From Lachnoclostridium sp. UBA3320 (GTDB lineage: Bacteria; Bacillota; Clostridia; Lachnospirales; Lachnospiraceae), in the NCBI GenBank assembly GCA_002361175.1, contig DESG01000053.1, positions 1-23,591 on the forward strand: 23,591 bases of DNA, written 5' to 3'. Numbering within the stretch: the stretch's first letter is position 1; the number at the start of each line of letters is the position of its first letter. Shown here in pieces: positions 7,401-14,972 of the stretch. The notes beneath the pieces were generated by a model that was given only the letters and a program-made list of their open reading frames with translations, did not search any database and was not told the DNA's origin. A program made the translations under genes and the position numbers.

Positions 7401-8072
7401 AAAAATTCAGTTGATGTTAAAATACCTGCAAACTATTTGCAAAGTGCAAAAGATTCAAAAATTAAAGAAGTTGATATCTACATTGAAAAAGCTACAGTTG
7501 ACGCAGCCAAAGCAAACAAAGGGAAAAATATGGTTATTAACATAAAAGTTCCTGCTGTAGACGGTGTATCTGTAGGAAAAGTAATGCTTACAAAAGACAG
7601 TATGGCAAGCGCAGCTAAAGCTTCCAAAAAACTGGTAGTAAAAATTGAAAACGCTGCTACTTCAAAATCCTATACTATGACCATACCACAAAGAAGCATT
7701 AAAAAAATGAAAGGAAATACTGATATAACTGTAAATGCTGGAAAGATTACAGGCATGGATAAAAACAGCCAGAAAAAAGTAAAGAAAATTTTATCTTCCA
7801 ATGGTATTAAAGCAAGCAATGCATATGTTGTATCAATATCTGAGAATAATATAAAGAACGATATAAAAGTTACAGTCCCAGTGCTTATTCCATCAGCTAA
7901 AGCTGGCAGTATAGTATATGCTTACCGCTATAACAGTAAATCAGGAAAACTTGAAGAAATTGCAAATAACAGAAAGACAATTTCTAAAGGAAAAACAATT
8001 TCTATTGAAGGCTATAGTGGTAATGATTATGTGATTACTAATAAATGGTTTCCAACAAGAAATGTAAAATAA
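4488..8072 (+). CDS. Secreted multi-domain GH26 endo-beta-1,4-mannanase
   Basis: This 1194-residue protein has a signal peptide (basic start, hydrophobic TLALSMCVTVSLSSVG, probable cleavage AYA/A after 37). Residues about 58-198 form a beta-rich module resembling a carbohydrate-binding domain. The GH26 catalytic domain is about 235-600: VLFGHQNS (254-261), the acid/base motif FRPFHENSGGWFWWG with E406, and the nucleophile in PTIAEAG, E516. It should hydrolyse mannan, glucomannan or galactomannan outside the cell. Residues about 730-908 (FDNFEYYYGDN to ILFDDIRAV) resemble mannan-binding CBM23/CBM27-type modules. The last roughly 250 residues are Lys/Ser-rich with no recognised domain. No LPXTG, SLH or dockerin is visible. 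An in-frame stop (4479-4481) rules out a longer protein, although a Shine-Dalgarno is lacking. It is monocistronic and convergent with nadK. Confidence 0.88.
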   Translation: MGYIKNFATKTLALSMCVTVSLSSVGTGWYSSYKAYAATRNLSIINEKEVRGAAETTETLSFKDQTSSAITFGGAEDWDNTLSVVFEGDGKEVAAGSELSFKMTISEEAYKTMGEKDYIKLEADFFQADNNWDTLVKSGWPEFKPADFKNNGNETYSVEVKMPSLDTDVAVFYSLNIRGVGTGFKGEVTFSDVKLTKAIKVEQYVEITEKVKDKADIADLSGMAKSVKLADADATDSTKAMAAYLMGLQKSGQVLFGHQNSTFRSVRDDGKTSDVKDITGSEAGLFGIDTLALAGMETGKTTRQEAIDTSVAAAIKAYEGGSLISLSCHMPNFTNSKITKTGDEKYPYDFTKCDFTESQDVTPCADYILEGGEYNPQFNAYLDIIADFAKALQDKNIPVLFRPFHENSGGWFWWGSSTSVESYQAMWRYTVNYLEDKGVHNFLYVYSPNGPVASETDYLERYPGDAYVDILGFDYYDDYSDVSKYTGDAFFEALAKSCDVVAGLAEKKNKIPTIAEAGVRVTGAGRDSLMVSKNPIKDHDWYNKIVNTASEHKIPYFLLWANFGEENFFIPYKTSDTQGQELINEFISSYNNEKSIFGNGTNFYGENGAISKASEVALNGYSSETNGYMISPKNYAVIKEACDLKAYIKNVKEKVEFEIKTSESSEAVTITAVKDDNNNIYTANLSKEVLDSLGKTSTGIVTLIADGQELGKAKFINFNKDMDVLSKGMFDNFEYYYGDNSLFQSKYGTHNSAADCNSSVSLNSAEKAEGDYSCAFNYSLSYKGSEVWTGGLGRAFDTDKTDLSEYNAISMWVKPDGNGQKMVFQVNGDYEVYLSDFVKGTKAQYVTIPFTSLIKKGGTESIDAGNITEFKLWCNSLPENYTGQKDENGNYTVSGTILFDDIRAVKISDADLTKADKNGLIISDKVLSNTPSNDKPATIDKITSNKTNATMVKDVASKNASIYTGVSDTDSKNSVDVKIPANYLQSAKDSKIKEVDIYIEKATVDAAKANKGKNMVINIKVPAVDGVSVGKVMLTKDSMASAAKASKKLVVKIENAATSKSYTMTIPQRSIKKMKGNTDITVNAGKITGMDKNSQKKVKKILSSNGIKASNAYVVSISENNIKNDIKVTVPVLIPSAKAGSIVYAYRYNSKSGKLEEIANNRKTISKGKTISIEGYSGNDYVITNKWFPTRNVK

Positions 8073-8093
8073 TTGAATAGAAAAATGAATTAT

Positions 8094-8153
8094 CTGGCAA
8101 ATTCCAAATGTGGTTTTAAAAGGCTTGTCCATAAAACCATTTTGGAATTGCCA
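8094..8153. repeat. Short copy of an inverted-terminus element (MITE-like or structured RNA)
   Basis: A 60-bp imperfect inverted repeat. The left arm is CTGGCAAATTCCAAATGTGG followed by TTTTA, the right arm is TAAAACCATTTTGGAATTG then CCA, and a loop of about 13 nt sits between them. Bases 8095-8112 are identical to the reverse complement of 20378-20395, the right end of the 174-bp element upstream of the McrB-like gene. It lies between convergent mannanase and nadK and may stop transcription. There is no immediate T-run on either strand, so it is not a standard intrinsic terminator. Confidence 0.65.
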
Positions 8154-8171
8154 AATCATTAACAAGGCTTG

Positions 8172-9041
8172 TTACAATTCTTTATTAAGCTTTTTGCGCA
8201 TCTTTTCATAAAAGCCTATACCTGAAAGCTTTATAATCTGTGTTACTGCATTCGGAACTTTTATTACAATCTTATCCCCTGTTGAAAGCTGTCCAACGTC
8301 TCTTCCGTCAGCAGTTACAGTTGCAAAGTCTTCTCCTGTATCTTTTGTCTGTCCAATTTCAAGTGTTATACTGTCTGATGCATCTACAATAAGGCTTCTT
8401 TTATTTAACGAATGTGGACATATCGGTGTAACTATTATGGCTCTAACTTGTGGCACTAAAACAGGACCTCCAGCAGAAAGATTATACCCAGTTGAGCCTG
8501 TTGGCGTTGATATTATTATACCATCTGCCCTGTAAATATCTGCTAATTCATCATTCAGATAAACTTTCACTGTTATAAGTCTTATGCCGCCTCTTTTACT
8601 GACAACAATATCATTAAGAGCATAGCATGATGAAAAGCTGTCAGGTTGTTTGAAGCGAAATATTTCTTTAAGCATTATGCGATTTTCAATAGTAAAATCG
8701 TTATTTATAAGGCGTAAAAGTGCGCCATCTACATTTTGATGTTCTACTTCTGTAAGAAAGCCAAGGCTACCAGTGTTGACTCCTATAATAGGAATTGCTT
8801 TGTGTACAAGGTCTATTGCAGCTTGTATCATTGTGCCATCGCCACCAAGTACGATTGCACACTCTGTATTTTCTGGTATCTTTGACACATCTGTAAAATG
8901 GCTCATTCCTTCTTTGGACAACAAGCGGTTTTCTAATATAATGCACTGTCTGCCACGCTTATTTAAATATTCCATAATATGGTTTGCAATATCATGGTTT
9001 GCAATTTTATCGCTGTTAGTAATTATACAAAAATTTTCCAT
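8172..9041 (-). CDS. nadK: NAD kinase
   Basis: A 289-residue cytoplasmic enzyme that phosphorylates NAD+ to NADP+ with ATP or polyphosphate. The diagnostic GGDGT sits at 66-70, followed by NTGSLGFLTE (89-98) and DGIIISTPTGSTGYNLSAGGP (about 173-193), the conserved NAD-binding and catalytic segments. Length is normal for bacterial NadK. It starts 14 nt after the tlyA stop, with AGAGGA about 9 nt upstream, and is the last gene of the minus-strand housekeeping block. In many Firmicutes argR and recN follow nadK, but here the block ends and accessory DNA begins. A 13-bp palindrome AACAAG-G-CTTGTT (8161-8173) overlaps its stop. Confidence 0.95.
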   Translation of the reverse strand: MENFCIITNSDKIANHDIANHIMEYLNKRGRQCIILENRLLSKEGMSHFTDVSKIPENTECAIVLGGDGTMIQAAIDLVHKAIPIIGVNTGSLGFLTEVEHQNVDGALLRLINNDFTIENRIMLKEIFRFKQPDSFSSCYALNDIVVSKRGGIRLITVKVYLNDELADIYRADGIIISTPTGSTGYNLSAGGPVLVPQVRAIIVTPICPHSLNKRSLIVDASDSITLEIGQTKDTGEDFATVTADGRDVGQLSTGDKIVIKVPNAVTQIIKLSGIGFYEKMRKKLNKEL

Positions 9042-9055
9042 TATAACTTATCCTC

Positions 9056-9880
9056 TTATACCAGCATAGTATGTGCCTTATTTACAACATCTGTCACCAA
9101 TGTTTTAAATTTTTCTTTATCAATATCTATTATTCCATCTTTTTTTTCAATATACAATAAATACTCTATATTGCCCTCTGGTCCTTTTATAGGTGAAAAA
9201 CTCAAATCTATTATATTAAAACCATTAGCTGATGCATATTCCATAATATTTTTTACAACTTCTATATGTACGTTTTTATCACGTACAACTCCCTTTTTGC
9301 CAACTTTTTCACGTCCAGCCTCAAATTGTGGCTTGACAAGACATACTATCCGTGCATTATCTTTAATTAAATCTCTTATTGGAAGCAACACTTTTGTAAG
9401 AGAAATAAATGCAACATCTATTGAAACAAATTCAATAATATCAGGTATATCTTTATATGTTATATACCTGATATTTGTTTTTTCCATGGAAATTACCCTT
9501 TTATCTTGGCGCAGTTTCCAAGCAAGCTGATTTGTTCCAACATCTACTGCATATACTTTTCTTGCACCATTTTGTAGCATACAGTCAGTAAAACCACCTG
9601 TAGAAGAACCTGCGTCCATACATATTTTATTCTCAAGATTTATATTCCACAAATCAACTGCTTTCTCTAATTTATAGCCACCACGACTGACATATTTTGT
9701 GGCAGCAGCTTTTACTTCAATTAAAGCATCTTCTGCAAATGTAGAGCCAGCTTTGTCTTCACGCTGTCCATTTACAAATACATCTCCTGCCATAATCACT
9801 GCTTTGGCTTTTTCTCTTGACTCTGCAAGGCATCTTTTTACAAGAAGGACATCTAGCCGTTCTTTTTTCTTTTTATCCAT
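9056..9880 (-). CDS. tlyA: TlyA family rRNA 2'-O-methyltransferase
   Basis: A 274-residue protein. An S4 RNA-binding domain covers about 8-65 (RLDVLLVKRCLAESREKAKAVI), then RGGYKL, then a Rossmann-type methyltransferase with the SAM-binding loop MDAGSSTGGFTD (88-99), AVDVG, SIDVAFIS (around D154) and LVKPQFE (181-187). TlyA enzymes methylate cytidine ribose in 16S and sometimes 23S rRNA; in mycobacteria this gives capreomycin sensitivity. The old annotation 'hemolysin' is misleading. Its ATG overlaps the dxs stop in TAATG, so translation is coupled. Confidence 0.9.
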   Translation of the reverse strand: MDKKKKERLDVLLVKRCLAESREKAKAVIMAGDVFVNGQREDKAGSTFAEDALIEVKAAATKYVSRGGYKLEKAVDLWNINLENKICMDAGSSTGGFTDCMLQNGARKVYAVDVGTNQLAWKLRQDKRVISMEKTNIRYITYKDIPDIIEFVSIDVAFISLTKVLLPIRDLIKDNARIVCLVKPQFEAGREKVGKKGVVRDKNVHIEVVKNIMEYASANGFNIIDLSFSPIKGPEGNIEYLLYIEKKDGIIDIDKEKFKTLVTDVVNKAHTMLV

Positions 9881-11745
9881 TATTTTAACCAGTCCCTAAT
9901 ATTTTTTGCAATTTTTTCTGCACTGATACCATATTTATCTTTTAATACATCAACTGAGCCATGTTCTATAAATTTGTCAGGAAGTCCAACACAGTATACT
10001 TTTGTATTGCTTTTGTCGCTTAGCCATTCTCTTACAGCTTGTCCAAAACCACCTGTTAAAACTCCCTCTTCCATTGTCACTATAATGCTGTGGCTTTTTG
10101 CAGCTTCTAGCAGAAGCTCCTCATCAAATGGCTTTAAAAAACGCATATTTACAACAGATATATCAAAACCATATTCCTTTAGTATATCATACACTTCTAC
10201 TGCTGTTTTAACCATACTTCCAACAGCAAGAAGTGCTATCTTATGCCCTTTGTTTATCCACTCGCCTTTGCCATATTTTATAGGCTGTTTAAATTCTTTA
10301 AGACCTGTATACGCCTCTCCTCTTGGATAGCGTATGGCAACAGGGCCATCATACATAACCGCAAACTTAATAAGTTCTCTAAGCTCCCATGAATTTTTAG
10401 GTGCTACAAGTGTCATTCTTGGCATAGACATCATAAATGCTATGTCAAAGATTCCCTGATGCGTCTCACCATCACTGCCTACTATGCCTGCTCTGTCAAC
10501 TGCAAATACTACAGGAAGAGCGCAAAGGCATACATCGTGAAGTATCTGGTCATATGCTCTTTGTAAAAATGTTGAGTATATTGCAACTACTGGTCTAAGT
10601 CCCCCTGCTGCCATTCCAGCCGCAAATGTTACAGCGTGTTCTTCTGCTATACCCACATCAAAAAATCTCTCTGGAAACTTTTCTGCCATTGCAGTGAGTC
10701 CTGTTCCAGAAGGCATAGCAGCTGAAATTGCCGTAATATTGTCATTGGTTTCTGCAAGAGTTGTTATCTGATTGCTAAAAATATCAGTATATGTTTCTTT
10801 TGGCACTGGTACAATTCTTTCTGAGCCATCTTTTACAAAGAATGGTGCAACGCCATGAAATGATGATGGGTCTTTTTCTGCTGGAGGATATCCTTTGCCT
10901 TTCTTAGTGCATACATGTACAAGAACAGCTTCATTTACTTTTGTAGCACCTTCAAATGCAGAAACCATCTTTTTAATATCATGCCCTTCTATAGGTCCTA
11001 TATATTTTATTCCCATATCTTCAAAAAGCATTCCTGGGATTAAAATGGTCTTGAGTACATCTTTAAAACCTCTAATGCTTCCAGTAAGTGCTGCACCGAT
11101 ATGTGGCATCTTTTTAAGTATGTTTTCGACATCTTCTTTAAGTCCTGTGTAGTTTGTATTTGTTCTAATCTGTCCAAGATATCCTGCCATTCCACCCACA
11201 TTTTTAGAAATAGACATCTGGTTGTCATTTAGCACAATTACAAGATTAGATTTAATTTTTGAAGCATTATTTAACGCTTCATATGCCATGCCGCCAGTCA
11301 GTGCGCCATCGCCTATTACTGCAAAAACTTTTTGTGTTCCATGTTTTAAGTCTCTAGCTTTAACAAGCCCTAAAGCAGCACTTATAGAAGTCGAACTGTG
11401 ACCTGTATTAAAAATATCACAGTCACTTTCCGAACGTTTCGGAAAGCCGCTCATACCCCCAAACTGCCTAAGTGTCTTAAAGTCATCTTTTCTGCCCGTA
11501 AGTATCTTATGTGTATAACTCTGATGCCCAACGTCCCATACAATCTGGTCATATGGCAGTTTGCAGCAGAGATGAAGTGCCATTGTAAGTTCAACCACCC
11601 CTAAATTTGAAGACAGATGTCCTCCTGTTTTGCTCACATTTTTTACAAGAAAACGTCTTATTTCCCATGCAAGTTTTTTATAGTCTTTTGCATCAATATT
11701 TTTTATATCATTTGGCTGATTTATCCTGTCAAGTAATTCACCCAC
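9880..11745 (-). CDS. dxs: 1-deoxy-D-xylulose-5-phosphate synthase
   Basis: A 621-residue thiamine-diphosphate enzyme condensing pyruvate and glyceraldehyde-3-phosphate, the first step of the MEP isoprenoid pathway. It shows GHQSYTHKILTGR, the TPP/Mg motif GDGALTGGMAYEALNN (145-160) ending at NDN (173-175), the catalytic Glu in DVGIAEEHAV (E368), and DRAGIVGSDGETHQG (417-431). The start is GTG 11745, with AAGGAG 8 nt upstream. It follows ispA by 11 nt, linking the committed step and prenyl chain elongation in one transcript. Confidence 0.97.
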   Translation of the reverse strand: MGELLDRINQPNDIKNIDAKDYKKLAWEIRRFLVKNVSKTGGHLSSNLGVVELTMALHLCCKLPYDQIVWDVGHQSYTHKILTGRKDDFKTLRQFGGMSGFPKRSESDCDIFNTGHSSTSISAALGLVKARDLKHGTQKVFAVIGDGALTGGMAYEALNNASKIKSNLVIVLNDNQMSISKNVGGMAGYLGQIRTNTNYTGLKEDVENILKKMPHIGAALTGSIRGFKDVLKTILIPGMLFEDMGIKYIGPIEGHDIKKMVSAFEGATKVNEAVLVHVCTKKGKGYPPAEKDPSSFHGVAPFFVKDGSERIVPVPKETYTDIFSNQITTLAETNDNITAISAAMPSGTGLTAMAEKFPERFFDVGIAEEHAVTFAAGMAAGGLRPVVAIYSTFLQRAYDQILHDVCLCALPVVFAVDRAGIVGSDGETHQGIFDIAFMMSMPRMTLVAPKNSWELRELIKFAVMYDGPVAIRYPRGEAYTGLKEFKQPIKYGKGEWINKGHKIALLAVGSMVKTAVEVYDILKEYGFDISVVNMRFLKPFDEELLLEAAKSHSIIVTMEEGVLTGGFGQAVREWLSDKSNTKVYCVGLPDKFIEHGSVDVLKDKYGISAEKIAKNIRDWLK

Positions 11746-11756
11746 AATTATTCTCC

Positions 11757-12647
11757 TTACTTTTTCCGTCCTATAAGTTTTTCTACCAGTGTATTAAGGT
11801 ATATATTATGCACAGGCAGATTATTTAAAATATTAAGTGCAGCCTCTGAGTAATCTTTAACTGCTTGCACTGCTCTATCCATTCCATAGACAGACACATA
11901 TGTAAACTTGTCATTTTTTTCATCACTGTGAATAGGCTTTCCAAGCTCTTCTGTCGTACTTGTAATATCCAAAATATCATCTTGTATCTGGAAAGCCATG
12001 CCAATATTTTTTCCCACTTTTTCCAAAGCCTCAACATTTGACACGGCTGCGCCTGCAAGTGTAGCTCCTGTCATAAATGCTGCTTCTATAAGTGCACCTG
12101 TTTTAAGACTATAGATAAATGTAAGCATATCTTCTGAAAGAGGCTTTCCTGTATTTTCAACATCTACAACTTGTCCACCAAGCATACCAAACAGTCCTGC
12201 TTTGTTTGATAAAATCTGTATTGCTTTTGCCTTAGCTTGTATATTACCGCCGTCTATAAGACTTAAAGCAGCAGTTTCATAAGCATAGTTAAGCAGTGCA
12301 TCTCCAGCAAGTATGCCCATATCTTCGCCATATACTATGTGTGTAGTTTTTCTGCCTCGCCTATATTCGTCATTGTCCATCGCTGGCAAATCATCATGTA
12401 CAAGGGAATATGTGTGAATCATTTCTATAGCCGCCATAAATGGCAGTACTACTGTTTTATCTTTCCCACCATACATTTTATATGTCTCCCACATAATCAT
12501 AGGACGCAGCCTTTTGCCTCCTGCCATAAGGCTATATTCCATCGCCTCTTGTATTGTCTTTTGATATGTAGCATTTTTGGGTAAAAAATCTTTTATATTC
12601 TCTTCAATCCATTTTGTTTCTTCAGAAAGCTGTTTATCAAAAGTCAT
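11757..12647 (-). CDS. ispA: Polyprenyl (farnesyl/geranyl) diphosphate synthase
   Basis: A 296-residue short-chain trans-prenyltransferase that elongates DMAPP with IPP, most likely to farnesyl diphosphate. GGKRLRP (43-49) binds IPP. The first aspartate-rich motif is DDLPAMDND (85-93), with the two-residue insertion typical of bacterial FPP synthases, and the second is QDDILD (222-227). It starts 11 nt after xseB, with AAGGGGG before the ATG. Its place between xseB and dxs is standard for Firmicutes. Chain length cannot be fixed from sequence; geranylgeranyl product is the alternative. Confidence 0.93.
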   Translation of the reverse strand: MTFDKQLSEETKWIEENIKDFLPKNATYQKTIQEAMEYSLMAGGKRLRPMIMWETYKMYGGKDKTVVLPFMAAIEMIHTYSLVHDDLPAMDNDEYRRGRKTTHIVYGEDMGILAGDALLNYAYETAALSLIDGGNIQAKAKAIQILSNKAGLFGMLGGQVVDVENTGKPLSEDMLTFIYSLKTGALIEAAFMTGATLAGAAVSNVEALEKVGKNIGMAFQIQDDILDITSTTEELGKPIHSDEKNDKFTYVSVYGMDRAVQAVKDYSEAALNILNNLPVHNIYLNTLVEKLIGRKK

Positions 12648-12658
12648 ATATAACCCCC

Positions 12659-12859
12659 TTAATCCTGTTTTGATTCGCCTATTATAATAAGTTTTTTCTC
12701 AACTTTGTCAATCGCATCTGTGCAGTTTTTTATTAGTTTCATACCTTCCTCATACTTTTTAAAAGACTCCTCAAGTGTAAGTGTATTACTCTGTAGCTGT
12801 CCTATTATATCATCAAGGCACTCAAACGACTGCTCAAGCGTCATCTTCTTTGCTGCCAT
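12659..12859 (-). CDS. xseB: Exodeoxyribonuclease VII small subunit
   Basis: A 66-residue, largely helical protein matching the XseB family: TLEQSFECLDDIIGQLQSNTL, TLEESFKKYEEGMKLIKNC and a basic tail. It coats the large subunit in the exonuclease VII complex, which degrades single-stranded DNA in both directions. Its start lies 26 nt inside the end of xseA, so the two subunits are translationally coupled. A GAGAGG site precedes the ATG. Confidence 0.93.
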   Translation of the reverse strand: MAAKKMTLEQSFECLDDIIGQLQSNTLTLEESFKKYEEGMKLIKNCTDAIDKVEKKLIIIGESKQD

Positions 12860-14063
12860 ATATACTGTTCCTCTCTATCTTGCTTACTTCTACCTCTGCC
12901 TTGCCATCTTGCATTATGATTACAAGCTTTTCTCCCTTTTTTATATCTGCAACTGATTTTATATTATCGCCATCTATATCTGTCACATAAGAATAGCCAC
13001 TTTCAAGCTTATACAGCGGTGACAGTCCTTTAAGCTCTTCTGCATACAAACTAAGCTGATATTTTGCTGTTTCAAGCTTTTGCTTTATAATTGCAAGTAA
13101 TTTATCCTCACAATCAGCAAGATACATTCGTTTCTGGTATACGATATCCTGTGGATTAAAGTGTTTAAGCGACATATTATATTGATTAAGTTTTATCTTT
13201 TTCATATTTAAAATGCTGTTAAACTGCCATTTAATAGTATATGCCATCTGCCTTAAAGCAGCTTCTGTGTCTGCATATGAATAAACAGCAAGTTCTGCTG
13301 CCGCAGATGGTGTTGGAGCTCTTAAATCTGCTGCAAAATCGGCTATTGTCACATCTGTTTCATGCCCAACAGCAGATATAATAGGTTTTGTACATAAAGC
13401 AATTACTCTTGCCAATTTTTCAGAGTTAAATGCCCACAATTCTTCTATAGAGCCTCCACCTCTGCCTATTATTATTGTATCTACATCTGTTTTTTCAAAA
13501 TACTTTATTCCAGCTATAACTGTATCATCAGCACCTATACCTTGAACTTTTGCAGGATAAAGATATATCTGTATATACGAATTGCGTCTTTTAGAAACAT
13601 TGCATATATCATGTATAACAGCCCCTTCTGGCGCAGTTACAACTCCTATACTTTTGGCATATTTGGGTATATTTTTTTTCTTATTTGTATCAAAAAGCCC
13701 CTCTTCTAAGAGACGCTTTTTCATCTTCTCATATTCTTCATATAACCTGCCACTGCCATATCTTATAATCTTTTTGGCATAGAGCTGGTATTTACCGTCA
13801 CGCTCATAAACACTTATGCTTCCCTGCACTATTACTTCTTGCCCCGCCTCCATATAAAAATCAAGACCTGTACGCATTGAAGAAAACATAACACAGGAAA
13901 GCTGTGATAAACTGTCTTTTATAGTAAAATAAATATGCCCCGATGAATGATATTTACAGTTTGATACTTCACCCATTACAGAAATATTATTAAGGACATA
14001 TTCCGTGGCAAACATATGCTTAATAAACATATTGACATCAGAAACGGATTTAATTTCCTGCAT
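12834..14063 (-). CDS. xseA: Exodeoxyribonuclease VII large subunit
   Basis: A 409-residue catalytic subunit of exonuclease VII, which cuts single-stranded DNA to oligonucleotides in repair and recombination. The N-terminal OB-fold is about 1-100 (VMGEVSNCKYHSSGHIYFTIKD). The nuclease core shows IGVVTAPEGAVIHDI, IIIGRGGGSIEELWAFN (197-213) and AVGHETDVTIADFAADLRAP. A coiled coil and a small C-terminal domain follow. An upstream start at 14174 would overlap nusB by 125 nt and add non-homologous residues. I choose ATG 14063, which matches family N-termini, has GGAG 8 nt upstream and overlaps the nusB end by 14 nt. Confidence 0.94.
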   Translation of the reverse strand: MQEIKSVSDVNMFIKHMFATEYVLNNISVMGEVSNCKYHSSGHIYFTIKDSLSQLSCVMFSSMRTGLDFYMEAGQEVIVQGSISVYERDGKYQLYAKKIIRYGSGRLYEEYEKMKKRLLEEGLFDTNKKKNIPKYAKSIGVVTAPEGAVIHDICNVSKRRNSYIQIYLYPAKVQGIGADDTVIAGIKYFEKTDVDTIIIGRGGGSIEELWAFNSEKLARVIALCTKPIISAVGHETDVTIADFAADLRAPTPSAAAELAVYSYADTEAALRQMAYTIKWQFNSILNMKKIKLNQYNMSLKHFNPQDIVYQKRMYLADCEDKLLAIIKQKLETAKYQLSLYAEELKGLSPLYKLESGYSYVTDIDGDNIKSVADIKKGEKLVIIMQDGKAEVEVSKIERNSIYGSKEDDA

Positions 14064-14490
14064 AATTTTGCTCCATATTACTTTCCTTACTCCTGACAAC
14101 TGAAGCAAGTATTCCATTAATAAATCCTTTTGCTTTTTCAGTACAGTAAAGCTTTGAAAGTTCCACTGCTTCATTTACAGCCACACTGTCAGGCACATCA
14201 TCTACATATAGTATTTCAAATATTGCAAGACGCAGCACTGTAAGTTCTGCTTTAGATATTCTCTTTACTGTCCAGCCCTTGGACTTTTCTTCAATCTGTG
14301 CATCTATTTCATGCAGATGCTCTAGTGCGCTAATAAACTTATCTTTAAGTTCTTTTTTATCTTTATTTGAAGCTTCTTCTATCTCATCTTCCAGATAGAT
14401 ATCTGCCTGATTTAAAAGTTCTTCATTGTTGTAAAAGTCCAAACGGAAAAGCATAATATACAAATTTTCCCTGATTTTTTTTCTTGACAT
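14050..14490 (-). CDS. nusB: Transcription antitermination factor NusB
   Basis: A 146-residue all-helical RNA-binding protein that joins NusE (S10) on boxA RNA to prevent termination in rRNA operons. It begins with the family pattern RKKIRENLYIMLFRLDF, has the central helices WTVKRISKAELTVLRLAIFEIL, and ends with the conserved DVPDSVAVNEAVELSKLY and KGFINGILASV. It follows asp23 by 22 nt and overlaps xseA at its 3' end. The order asp23-nusB-xseA-xseB is widely conserved in Firmicutes. Confidence 0.95.
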   Translation of the reverse strand: MSRKKIRENLYIMLFRLDFYNNEELLNQADIYLEDEIEEASNKDKKELKDKFISALEHLHEIDAQIEEKSKGWTVKRISKAELTVLRLAIFEILYVDDVPDSVAVNEAVELSKLYCTEKAKGFINGILASVVRSKESNMEQNYAGN

Positions 14491-14512
14491 ATCTACTGTA
14501 CCTTACTTTCTT

Positions 14513-14896
14513 TTATACACTGTCTGCAAGATTAACACCTGCCACACGCACATTAACCTCTGGAACTATAAGCCCTGTCATTGTCTCAATCTGCTGGCTT
14601 ACTCTATTTTGTACTTGTTCTGCAACTTCCTTTATGCTGTACCCATATTTTATATTAAGCATAATATCTACGTGTACAAGACCCTCTTCCATTGTAACCT
14701 TAACTCTTTTCGACAAATTTCTCATGCCAAACTTACCTATAAGCTCATTAGTAATATTGCCTGCCATTGAGCTGACGCCTTCTGTCTCTGTTGCAGCAAG
14801 TGCCGCTATAATTGCAACTACATCTGATGCAATCTTTACTTCGCCAGTTCCTTTTTTTTCCATAACATATTCCTTGGTTTTTTGTTCCTTTGGCAT
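14513..14896 (-). CDS. Asp23/Gls24 family envelope stress response protein (YqhY-like)
   Basis: A 127-residue protein whose core (GEVKIASDVVAIIAALAATE, GVSSMAGN, VKVTMEEGLVHVDIMLNIKYG, VAEQVQNRVSQQIETMTGL, VNVRVAGV) is the Asp23/DUF322 fold. Family members form cytoplasmic, often membrane-associated assemblies. The paralogue next to nusB in Bacillus is called YqhY and has been linked to fatty-acid synthesis. It is the first gene downstream of a sigma-A-like promoter, so it heads the housekeeping part of the cluster. A strong AAGGAGG lies 8 nt before the ATG. Confidence 0.9.
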   Translation of the reverse strand: MPKEQKTKEYVMEKKGTGEVKIASDVVAIIAALAATETEGVSSMAGNITNELIGKFGMRNLSKRVKVTMEEGLVHVDIMLNIKYGYSIKEVAEQVQNRVSQQIETMTGLIVPEVNVRVAGVNLADSV

Positions 14897-14929
14897 ACCA
14901 TTTCCCTCCTTAGTTTATATGTCTAATTT

Positions 14930-14957
14930 ATTATACCAAAATGTAAAACTTTTGCAA
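14930..14957 (-). promoter_or_regulatory. Sigma-A-type promoter ahead of asp23-nusB-xseAB-ispA-dxs-tlyA-nadK
   Basis: Minus strand TTGCAA (14957-14952), 16-nt spacer, TATAAT (14935-14930) with an upstream TG making an extended -10. It sits in the 76-nt gap between spoIIIAH and asp23 and would allow vegetative expression of the housekeeping genes independently of the sporulation-specific spoIIIA transcript. Confidence 0.6.
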
Positions 14958-14972
14958 TCTTTACTTTGCTTT

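Noticed and set aside
8094..8153. Plain intrinsic terminator for mannanase or nadK
   Set aside because: The hairpin lacks an immediate T-run on either strand and shares an exact terminus with the 20223-20396 element, so a repeat-family origin fits better, although it may still end transcripts.
12834..14174. Longer xseA reading frame starting at 14174
   Set aside because: It would overlap nusB by 125 nt and add residues unlike XseA. ATG 14063 has a ribosome binding site and a family-like N-terminus.
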